A DNA stretch of 64,000 nucleotides from Calditrichia bacterium (GTDB taxonomy: Bacteria > Calditrichota > Calditrichia > RBG-13-44-9 > J075), in NCBI GenBank assembly GCA_028284445.1, contig JANQRS010000011.1, positions 1 through 64,000 on the forward strand, in the 5' to 3' direction. This document shows positions 53,841-63,500 of the stretch, in pieces. Within the stretch, counting starts at the first letter, position 1. Each line of letters begins with the position of its first letter. The notes under the pieces were generated by a model. That model saw nothing but the letters and a program-made list of their open reading frames with translations. It ran no database searches and had not been told where the DNA came from. The position numbers were made by a program, and so were the translations under genes.

Positions 53841-55952
53841 ATGTCATTTTTTGCTTCGCGAAAGCTACTGTTTATGACGCTCGTCGTTGTATTCTTTTCA
53901 ATGGCTTCCAGCGCTCAAACAGAGGAAACGTCGGACAGTCTGACTTTCAAGATTATGCCGGATTCGGTGAGTTTGGATATAAAAGAAAAAGTGAAGCTAA
54001 AGGTCCAGTTGCTGGATGCTGAGGGCAAAATATTCCAAATGCCATTTGTCATGTATATGAGTGGTGACAACAGCCGCAAGGCAGTACGGGTTACCCCGAG
54101 AACCACCGGTGAGCCCGGTGGCGAATCGTCGGTAACATTAGAAGCCTTACTGCCCGGGGCCTATGAACTAACGATACGCACAGTTGGCAGGCGCGATCAG
54201 CGCGTCACCGGAAAAATTCCGGTAAATGTCAAGTTTCCGGCGCTCAAGCGCATCGCTTTTGTTGAACCGGCAACAGATGTCTATGCCGGAGCAACATCGC
54301 GTTACGAGACCGCAGTGTTTGATGCAGCAGATCTCAAGCGCGCCGGCGTGATGGTCAAAATGAGCAGTTCCAATCCGGAAGTTGCCAGCATTGACGCATT
54401 TGGGTATTTGACGGGCCATAAAAAGGGCAAGGTGACCGTTACTGCAGCCATCGACGGCGGTATCAGCGAATCTGTCCAGGTGAATATTCGCAAGAGTCCG
54501 ATAGCCAGCGTGAAATTGAGCAGTCCGGTTGCTGAGGCCAGAACCGGCGATGTGATTCAGTTTACCACAGCGGTTATGGATAAAAAAGGTAAGCCGGTCG
54601 CAGATGCACCGGTCGCTTATTCGGTAAGCGGAAAACCGGCCGATCAGCGGGAGCCGCATGCGGCAGCTGATATTGGAAACGACGGTCGCTTTGTTGCCGA
54701 AACGCCCGGTGATTATACCGTCGTGGCCCACTCCGGAAATTACGCTGACCGCAAATTGATTCGTATTGTGCCCCGAAATATCCAGAAGGATGTCGAAGTG
54801 GTTGGGCACGGCGGCACAATCGATGAATACACATCTGATCTCTGGGTATGGGAAGGTGTAGATGGCCGCGATTATACCGTTACCGGGACCTGGGAGGCCA
54901 AAGGCCACGCATTGTTCTATGACGTCACAGATCCGGCGAGCATGAAGCTGATCGACACCGTGGCAGTGGATGCGCGCACAGTGAATGACGTGAAGATATC
55001 CGCAGATGGCCGTATTGGGGTCATCACCCGGGAGGGGGCATCCAATCGAAAAAACGGCATCGTCGTTCTCGATGTCAGTGACCCTTATGACGTAAAGATT
55101 CTTTCTGAATACACCGAGCAGTTGACCGGTGGCGTTCACAATGTATTCATTTTCGAAGACCACGTATATGCTGTCAACAATAGTGTAGCTTACGATGCTA
55201 TCAATATCTCCGACCCGTCCAATCCGTATCGCGTGAGCAGATTTGAGCTGGATACGCCGGGACATGGCGTCCATGATGTGTGGATCGAAAACGGTATTGC
55301 CTACTCATCCAATTGGCAGGATGGTCTGCGTCTGGTGGATGTTGGCGGATTTACCAGCGATAAGCTATTCGGCGATTTAGCAAGTTATAATCCGGAAATC
55401 AAGACCGTCATTAAAGCAGGAGGATCTCCATCCAATCCGGTCGAATTTGCCCACTATGAATATCCCAGCGGCTGGAATCATGCTGCCTTTCCTTACTACA
55501 GTGAATCAACCGGTAAATTCTACGTGTTGGCCGGTGATGAAGCTTTCCCATACGGCATTGGCAGCCTAGTAGAGAAAGAGCCGGAAATTGCCGCCGGCTG
55601 GATTCACTTTATTGACTTCACGGATCTTGAAAATCCCAAAGAAGAGGCGCGCTATGCAGTTCCGGAAGCTGGGTCGCACAACTTCTGGGTTGAAGATGAT
55701 GTGCTCTATGCCGCCTTTTATAATGGTGGCGTGCGGGTGGTCGATATTTCCGGCGACCTGAAAGGGGATCTTTATCGCCAGGGCCGTGAAATAGCCTGGC
55801 ATTTACCGATGCACCGCGAAGGTGTTGTGGCCAATGCGCCGATGGTTTGGGCGCCGCAGCCATATAAGGACTTGATTTATTTTTCGGACATGAACAGTGG
55901 CTTATGGGCGATCAAACTGGTGGATAAGCCGGAGAAAAAGACCGGATTTTAA
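53841..55952 (+). CDS. Exported Ig-like/LVIVD-repeat protein
   Basis: 703 residues. SRKLLFMTLVVVFFSMASSAQ is a signal peptide. Residues about 35-315 hold three bacterial Ig-like segments: RMTP-like DSVSLDIKEKVKLKV, IAFVEPATDVYAGATSRYETAVFD...IDAFGYLTGHKKGKVTVTAAI (BIG2 type), SVKLSSPVAEARTGDVIQFTT. From about 320 it carries LVIVD-type propeller repeats: ALFYDVTDPASMKLIDTVAV, GIVVLDVSDPYDVKILSEY, DAINISDPSNPYRVSRFEL, WIHFIDFTDLENPKEEARY, GVRVVDISGD. No catalytic motif is apparent. It is 217 bp before the metal-binding-like propeller on the same strand and may be functionally related. Confidence 0.85.
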   Translation: MSFFASRKLLFMTLVVVFFSMASSAQTEETSDSLTFKIMPDSVSLDIKEKVKLKVQLLDAEGKIFQMPFVMYMSGDNSRKAVRVTPRTTGEPGGESSVTLEALLPGAYELTIRTVGRRDQRVTGKIPVNVKFPALKRIAFVEPATDVYAGATSRYETAVFDAADLKRAGVMVKMSSSNPEVASIDAFGYLTGHKKGKVTVTAAIDGGISESVQVNIRKSPIASVKLSSPVAEARTGDVIQFTTAVMDKKGKPVADAPVAYSVSGKPADQREPHAAADIGNDGRFVAETPGDYTVVAHSGNYADRKLIRIVPRNIQKDVEVVGHGGTIDEYTSDLWVWEGVDGRDYTVTGTWEAKGHALFYDVTDPASMKLIDTVAVDARTVNDVKISADGRIGVITREGASNRKNGIVVLDVSDPYDVKILSEYTEQLTGGVHNVFIFEDHVYAVNNSVAYDAINISDPSNPYRVSRFELDTPGHGVHDVWIENGIAYSSNWQDGLRLVDVGGFTSDKLFGDLASYNPEIKTVIKAGGSPSNPVEFAHYEYPSGWNHAAFPYYSESTGKFYVLAGDEAFPYGIGSLVEKEPEIAAGWIHFIDFTDLENPKEEARYAVPEAGSHNFWVEDDVLYAAFYNGGVRVVDISGDLKGDLYRQGREIAWHLPMHREGVVANAPMVWAPQPYKDLIYFSDMNSGLWAIKLVDKPEKKTGF

Positions 55953-56072
55953 GGGGATTGGAGAATAGGGATTAGAGATTGGGAAATCCTATTTCTTTTC
56001 ACCTTTGAGTATCGTGGAGCGATAAAATGCCAATGGCCCCGGGTTTCTTTTCTACCCGGGGGCGCGGTTAGA

Positions 56073-56133
56073 GTGAAGATTGAAAAGTGAAGATTGAAAA
56101 GTGAAGATTGAAAAGTGAAGATTGAAAAGTGAA
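56073..56133. repeat. Tandem repeat: four 14-bp copies plus a partial
   Basis: GTGAAGATTGAAAA is repeated four times without change (56073-56128) and starts a fifth (GTGAA). No spacers differ between units, so it is not a CRISPR array. The unit shares GAAGATTGAA with the inverted repeat at 31710. Confidence 0.92.
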
Positions 56134-56169
56134 ATTCGTAAATATGGATTATAAAATCGAGATAGAGTT

Positions 56170-57420
56170 ATGTCTATGAAATATTTCGTTTTATGGATGG
56201 TGTTTTTGTCCATTGGTTTGGCCCTTGCCGAGGATGGCAAATCATACTACCTCTATGTGGCTGCAGAGTCGCAGGACCAGGTGGAATTGGTTCGCTTTGA
56301 CGGGACAAAAGCAGAGGTGGTTGAGAGCATTTCTGTTGGTGTGTGGCCGGTTGAGATCGAAGGCCCGCATGGCTTAACAGTCAGTGAAGACGGGAAATAC
56401 TGGTATCTGTCGATGGCCCACGGGAAACCCTATGGCCATGTATACAAGTATACGACCGCGGACAACGAAATGCTTGGCAGGGTAGAGCTGGACATGTTTC
56501 CGGCAACGCTGCAGGAATCATCGGCGACCGGGTTTCTCTATGTCGTCAACTTTAACCTGCATGGTGATCACGTTCCCAGCACTGTATCCGTTGTTGACCC
56601 GGAAACCATGACCGAAATCGAACGCGTTGAGACCGGAGTGATGCCGCATGGATCGCGGGTTTCACCGGACGGCCGCTATCACTATTCCTGCTCAATGATG
56701 TCGGGAGAAGTGATTGAACTGGATGCTTTGTCGATGACTGTGACCCGGCGCCTGTTTACCGGTAAGCAGGATATGACGGATCATGACAAGATGAAAGAGC
56801 AAGATGAGCACGCTGGTCATGACATGGGTTCCGCTGAACATGAAGGTCATGGCAAGAAGAAGATGGATCACGATGAGCATGCTGGCCACGACATGAAGAA
56901 GATGACGAAGGCGGAGCCTGACGACCAGAAAAAGAAGAAGATGAAGAACATGAGCCACGCTGGGCACGACATGAGCGGCCCCATGCCAAAACCGACCTGG
57001 GTGTATCCACACCCCAACGGCAAATTTGTTTACGTCGCCAACAATGGAACGGATAACATTGTTGAAATTGATCTGGAAAACTGGAAAGTGAATCGCCGAT
57101 TCAAAACCGGTAAGGGGCCATACAATGTTGAGATTAGCAACGACGGCAAATACATGGCTGCGACCTATAAATCGGAAGCAACCACTGCCATTTGGGATCT
57201 GCCGGCCGGCAAGGAATTGGCGGTCATACCCAATACGCGGAAGGTTAGCCACGGGGTGATCATTTCACCGGATAGCCGTTATGCTTTTGTTTCGGTTGAG
57301 GGCATTGGTGGTGAGCCCGGCGCCCTGGATGTCATCGAATTGAAGACTCAGAAAATGGTCGCAACAGTGGATACCGGCAAGCAAGCGGGCGGTATTGCTT
57401 TCTGGAAGATCGACGACTAG
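56170..57420 (+). CDS. Exported beta-propeller with His/Met-rich metal-binding-like insertion
   Basis: 416 residues. MKYFVLWMVFLSIGLALAE is a signal peptide. The body is a YVTN/cytochrome-d1-like propeller (YVAAESQDQVELVRF, PHGLTVSEDGKYWYLSM, PHGSRVSPDGRYHYSCSM, KFVYVANNGTDNIVEIDLEN, YNVEISNDGKYMAATY, SHGVIISPDSRYAFVSV). Between blades, residues about 197-276 form a charged insertion with three copies of HAGHDM plus AEHEGHGKKKMDH and MSGPMPKP. His and Met clusters of this kind bind copper or other soft metals in periplasmic proteins such as CopC or CusF. Metal choice is inference. No copper oxidase or transporter gene is adjacent. Confidence 0.85.
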   Translation: MSMKYFVLWMVFLSIGLALAEDGKSYYLYVAAESQDQVELVRFDGTKAEVVESISVGVWPVEIEGPHGLTVSEDGKYWYLSMAHGKPYGHVYKYTTADNEMLGRVELDMFPATLQESSATGFLYVVNFNLHGDHVPSTVSVVDPETMTEIERVETGVMPHGSRVSPDGRYHYSCSMMSGEVIELDALSMTVTRRLFTGKQDMTDHDKMKEQDEHAGHDMGSAEHEGHGKKKMDHDEHAGHDMKKMTKAEPDDQKKKKMKNMSHAGHDMSGPMPKPTWVYPHPNGKFVYVANNGTDNIVEIDLENWKVNRRFKTGKGPYNVEISNDGKYMAATYKSEATTAIWDLPAGKELAVIPNTRKVSHGVIISPDSRYAFVSVEGIGGEPGALDVIELKTQKMVATVDTGKQAGGIAFWKIDD

Positions 57421-57432
57421 GCTACACATTTA

Positions 57433-57535
57433 CCCACCTCTAAATCTTCTCCCAAGAGGGGACTTGAGGCGGGCAATGCAGTTGTAGAGGCAATCCTCGC
57501 TCTATCTTCTCACGGGGGACATAGAGGGGGAACTC
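57433..57535. repeat. Two degenerate copies of the GC-rich palindrome family
   Basis: Between the convergent propeller and caspase genes, one imperfect palindrome lies at about 57433-57473 (CCCACCTC...AGAGGGGAC...GAGGCGGG) and a second at about 57491-57535 (CTCTATCTTCTC...GGGGGACATAGAGGGGG). Both keep the CTCTATCT or complement words of the perfect copies at 27680 and 35954. Confidence 0.5.
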
Positions 57536-57553
57536 TTGCTATCCAGCTATTCC

Positions 57554-60500
57554 CTAATCGAAAAGAATATCCAGTAAGTATGTCCAGGACTGCTTGGGTT
57601 CAGGCGCTTCCGCTTGCTTGTGCAGGAATGTGAGCGGGCCCTCCTGCAGCTGCCGTACCGAGTGAATCGGATCCACTTTTACCGTATCTACCGGCATCAG
57701 ATAAAAATGCTGCGGTTGTTCAACAATTTTCTGTTGGTCCAAATCATAATGCAGCGACAAGCGCTTTTGCCAGATTTTTACCCAGGCTTTGAAGGGTAAA
57801 CTGTCTTGATATTGCACGTTGAATGAATTACTCGACAACAGTGCCAGGTCGTTTTTGACAGGATCCTTTCCTAAGGCAATTTTCTCTCCGGTTGTTTGCT
57901 GACTGGCATTCTGGTCAGTTGATTTCGTAAAGGTTGCCGCGCTAATTTCAGACAACCGCAAATAGCGGATGTCCTTCATGCGAATGGTACCGTCAGAGCC
58001 ACCGCTTACCAGAAGGTCGCCGCTCGGATGAAAAGCAACTGAGCGGACGGGAGCCTGATGGCCATCAAACAAGGCGATTTCCTTGCCTGTTTTTGTATGC
58101 CATAGACGAACGGTTTCATCCCAGGAGCCGGTTGCCAGCCACTCCCCAGATGTATCAGTGGCAATTGACAATACCGGGCCACGATGTCCATAGAACGACC
58201 TTTCCTGTCCGGTTTTGTAATTCCAAAGGCGCACAGAATTGTCCCAGGAAGCGCAGGCAATCTGATTGCCGTCCGGATGGCTGAAGGTAATACTCCAGAC
58301 CCCAGCGTTGAAATTGCTGTATGGCCCTGCCCTAAGGGCAAGGGTTGAGTTGGGCGCGTTGCGACGCACATCTGGGTCAGATTTAGGTTTGATTTGCCAG
58401 AGATAGACTTTCTTGTCGCTCCCGGAAGAGGCGAGTAAGCTGTCCTTTTGGGGGTGGAAGGCTAGCGAGCGAATCTTTTCTGTATGTGCCTTGTGCTTCA
58501 CGATCATCTGGCCGGTTTTCGTATCCCAAATCCGAATATGTTTATCACTGGAGCCATTGGCAACAAAGCGCCCGCTTCTGCTATAGGCTACCGCTATCCC
58601 ATCTCCATCCTGTCCTGGCAAGATGGCCAGCTTGCGCGTGTCGCTATTTAGTGTGCGCATGAAGTCAATCTTTGAGCCAACTGCCAATTCACTGGAATCT
58701 TTCGGACTAAATGCTGCGCTGAGCAGAACAGATTTTCCAGTGGATATCCTTTGCTCCTCGAGGGCCTTGTAATTCCCCGAGCTGGTGTCTGGATGGATGT
58801 CCCAAATTCGTAGGTGACCGGATTGATCGGTGGCGGCGAATTTCGTCCCTTTTTTATTGAATGCAATACTACGAACGGTGTCCTGGACATGTAGAATATT
58901 ATTCCGCTTTATGCCTGCCTGGATATCCCAGAGCATGGCAGTCTTATCGGCCGAGCCGGAAAGTAGCACGTAATTTGATGAATCGCCCGATATGGCCAGG
59001 GACGAAATATCACCATCATGTCCGTAGAATACCTCGAGCTCGCTACCGCTGTCGACTTCCCAAATACGAATGCTCCTGTCACTGGACCCGGAAGCCATGT
59101 AGCGACCATCTTGGTAGAAGGTGATCCTGGTAATTTGGTCCTCGTGGCCACGCATGACAAGGTGTCGTATGTTTTCAGCCGTCAGCGTATCGGAGTTGGA
59201 AGTATCGCTCCTCGCCGCTTCAATGTGGCTCAGACGCCAGCCGCGCAGTTCGCTGTCGGCCGAGCCGGATACTAGATACGGATCGTTGTCCGCCCGTGCC
59301 ATGTCCGGCTTAAAGGCCAAAGCAGTGATTTGGCGCTTATGCGCCTGCCAAGGGGGGATGTTCTCTCTAGCTTTCTCCAGAAATCGTACGGTTGTCATGC
59401 CTTGCGCTGTGCCGGAAGCAAAGATGCTGCCATCAAGATTAAGCGCAATTGCCAAAGTATCCTCGGTGCTTATTTGTCCACGCGAACGAAACGCTATTGG
59501 CTGTTCCGGATTGTTGCTGACTTTGCCAATCCATAGGGTTGCATACTTATATACTCGACTACCGCCGACAGTCACTGCGGCAACTGTCTTGCGGTCACCA
59601 GAGATCGCCAAATTGACGATGCGTTTGCCAAGATCTGCGGTGGCTGCGAGGCGACGAATATTCTGCGGGCGGCCATCGTGCATTTGCCATCTGAGGAGGC
59701 GCAAATGGCTATCACGAGCAGCTGCCAGCAAAAACTGTTGATCTTTAATGGTGAAGTGGCGAACATGGGTCAACCGGTCGGTGTGTGAGTCGAAGCGGTT
59801 CAAGACTTTGCCGCTGTAGCGATCCCAAAATAATGCGATGCCATCCTTTCCAATTGTGAGCATTAACGAATCATTTTGAAGCAAATCAACTTCCATGACG
59901 TCCTGCCTGTGACCGGCAGCTATCGCGGTCGAATCGCCACTTGTTCCGTTCCGGCTTTGAAGGTCTCCGTCCGAAGATCCAGATATGATATCGCCATTTG
60001 TGCTGACCGCAAGCGCCCATATGTCCTGCTTGTGGCCTCGCTTCTGCTTATGCGTCTCAGACGCCCAACTGTTGTGGGTGGTAAAGATCGACAGCTTTCC
60101 GTCACTTGATGCGGAATAAAGCTTATTACTATCAGCACTGAAAAGGAGACGGGTGATATCCTTTTTGTGCTTCTTCTTTATCGGTTCTGAATCGTTGGTT
60201 TCGAGGTCGTAGAGGTGGAGCGTGTCCGCTGATGCGGAGGCCAGCCATTTCCCGTCGGGACTGACGGCAATAGACCAAATGGCATCGGAAGGATTGTCTA
60301 TGATTTTCAGTCTTTCCAATTCGTTGCCAGACAATTTCCAACGCCGGATGGTTTTATCTTTCGAGCATGTGAAGATTGTTTCATCATCAGGGTGAAAAAC
60401 AACCTGCAAGACCTCTTTTTCGTGGGCGACGACTGAAGTTAGCTGCTTAAAAGCAAAAGGCCAGTCGTCATCCCTTACCCATATTCGCAAGACCTTGTCG

Positions 60501-63500
60501 TCTGATACCGATGCAATGTGGCGTCCATCAGGGCTGAAGGCAACGGAGCGAACAGTTTTTGTGTGCGCTTTTAAGGTGTCGACAGCAAGATGTGTCCGGG
60601 CAGTGGCAACGGAACGAACAGTTACTGTGTGCGCTTTTAAGGTGTCGATAGGAAGATGGGTCCGGGCAGCGGCAACAATCACTTGTCCGTCGCTGAAGCC
60701 GGCAACAAGCAGCTTGCCATCGGGGCTAAAATCTACAGATCTGCAGCTATCGCTGTGCTGGATAACTGGCGCCATTTCCAGTCCATTATTGAGGTCGGCA
60801 AAGCGCACGGTGCCATCTCCACCGGCGATGGCTAGTTTGTTACGTTTGCTGTTGACAGCGAGATCATTAATGTCTGCGAGGCTTCCTGGAGAGCGCCAAA
60901 GCTGCTGATACATTCCCGCTTCGATTGCCTGACGGATCAGACGCTGTTGGGAAAGTGGCAAATCCTGGTCTCTCTTAAGGTCTTGCCCCAGCGCTGCCAT
61001 CGTATATAGCCAGGATTTGTGTAATTCGCGGGTGGTAAGATCTTCACGGGGGCGGGACGCTTCCTCTTCAAACTGCTTGGCAGTGGCAAAATTTCGCGCG
61101 TAGAAATCGGCCTCCTGGCTTTTGGTCTGGTTCTCAAATGCAACGATTAATGAAATGACGACCAAAGCCGCAATCACCCAGCCGATGGCAATCATAGCAA
61201 TTCGCATCCGGTAACTGGATTTGACAAAACGCATCTCTGAGGCTGACAACCAGGTGTCGGGTGTTTTGATTGATTTGTGAAGCGACAGCAGTTGCGGTTC
61301 AACCGCCCATTTCCATAAATCCGGAATGCGTTGCCACCAGTTGAAGTCCGGTAGCTTCTGTCGCCAGTTGCTGAGCGTTTGTGTTGGATCATAATTGGTG
61401 GCAACGCTATAGAGTCGATTTCGCAGGAGAATCCTGGCCTCGCCGATGCGGGCAATCCAGTCCTGTATGATTGGTGCGCCTTTGACGACCGCCTCATTTG
61501 CCGGCTCATAGTAGCCTTCCGACTCGATAATGATTCTTTCATCGATCAGGGTATCCAGCACCTCTCTTGCTCTTTTGGTTTCCCAGGGGTCGTTGAACTC
61601 CAACTCCGGCGGTGTTAGCTTACGAATGGTCAATTCACCGTCTTCATAGTTGACCATGCGAAGCATCAGTTTGCGCATGGTGTTTTGATAAGCGAATTGC
61701 CGGGCATAGCTGCGGATGAGCTGCCATAGGCTGAAGGTGGCTTCCGGGCGAAACGGCTGGTCAAGTTGGTCAGGTAACCCGTTTTCAAGGGCCTGGCGAA
61801 AGCTGTCTTCATGGACAAAGATGCGGTTGTGGATGTGTTTTTTTCGTAAAACCCGCATGACGCCTTCACCAAGGTTGTATCTCTCAAGTGCCGAGAGGCA
61901 GAGATCGCTAACCAGAAAATACTGATCACGATAGCGGAGCGACGCGCGGACAACCAGGGCGGCAATGTCGGCCTGCCCGGTAATCTCTTTGATCAGTTCC
62001 CGGCTATCCGGAATGGCAATGTCATCGAGCTTTTGCTGAAAGGCGTTTTTGGTCATGAAATACTTGCCGCGCAGGGGGTTGAGGGCCTCAATCAGGGACT
62101 TTTTCAGGCCTTTTTCCTTCAATAGCTGCAACGCTTCATCGGTCAACATATATCCGAATTGATTTGCCAGCAAAGCGTGTAGCTCGCTTTTGCGCCGCCA
62201 ACTGCCGGCGTGTTTACCTAGCTCTTCGACGACGGCAGAAGGGAGTCCTGCGGCAGCGACCTTTTCCAGCGTTGCGGCGTCAAGAACGGCTGAAGCAACC
62301 ATTTCTTCGTCGTAAATTATACGAATGCGTTCACGAAGCAGACCCCGTGCACCGCCGACCTTATAGTAATTACTTTTCCTGAGCGTGCGATCAGTTCCGC
62401 CGGCCTTGCGATACATCTCAACCATCTGATAGAGCGTTTCAGATATCAATGAGGGCGTTCCGGGTGACATACCGACGTCGCTAAGGATCTGATCTCTCAT
62501 CTCATCATGATCTTCGAGGAGAATGCCATCTTGCAGAAGCGGTAATTCAATAATTTCACGCAGGTCGGAAGCATCCATGTTTTCAATAGGGACAATCCCG
62601 GGCTCCCAGTAATCCGCCAGAATTTCCTTGCTGTGGAGCGGATCAAAATCACTGCGCATGGTGAGAATGATTTTCAGGGTTTCCACAGAAGTGTTATCCA
62701 GCAGGTATTTCAGGTGGCTTGCAAACTCTTTTCGCAGGGTCGTATCCTGGCAGCGGCTCTCCAGTTGTTCATATTGATCGATTGCCAGAACATTCTGACC
62801 GCTGCTTAATTTTTCCGCAATGCCCGTCTTGGCAGTGTCGAAGGACTCTTCCTGCGCCATCAGGCCAGCTTCGCGGAAACATTGCTCAAGATTTGCCACC
62901 GGATTTTCGCCGGGCTCGATAACCGGCAGCAAGTTGCAGCCCTCATTCTTAAACATGGGCAGCAGCCCCGCCTTTATCAGGGAGGTTTTACCGGATGCAG
63001 AGGCACCTTTGAGCACCGCCAATGGATGACCAAACACCTTGTCACGAAGTTTGATGACAAGTTCATCTCGACCATAAAACCGTTCAACGTCTTCCGGTGC
63101 GGATGTATAAGGATTCAGCCCTTTATAAGGATTACGATCAATGCGTTCGGGCAGATTGGCGGGATGATTTGGATTGAGGAATACAAATTCGCCCTTGTCA
63201 TGCTGTTTGGCGAAATCAAAGAGGCTTGGCGTTTGCCGCTGCGCGTCACCCACTTCGATTGAATCGGTTTCAACCCTGGTGCGGATATAGTTATAAAGCT
63301 CGGTTGCAGTAATGATGCCGTCGCTCTGCTTGTCATATTTTAAATCGGCTTTACCGGCAAGGCCTTCGGCAAGGGCAATTGCAAAAGGGGAGTGATTGGG
63401 GTCAGCTTTCGATACCGGCCGGCGCAAGAGCGGGCGGTTGGTGGAGCCAGGGCTGTCATCAGGGTTGATGCTGGCCTCGTCTGCAGCTTCCTGGTCGGAA

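Noticed and set aside
54168..55274. 368-codon minus-strand frame opposite the LVIVD-repeat gene
   Set aside because: The opposite strand encodes clear Ig-like and LVIVD repeats with a signal peptide; this frame shows cysteine/histidine-rich shadow composition.
56073..56133. Possible CRISPR array
   Set aside because: Units are directly adjacent 14-bp copies without unique spacers, so it is a simple tandem repeat.
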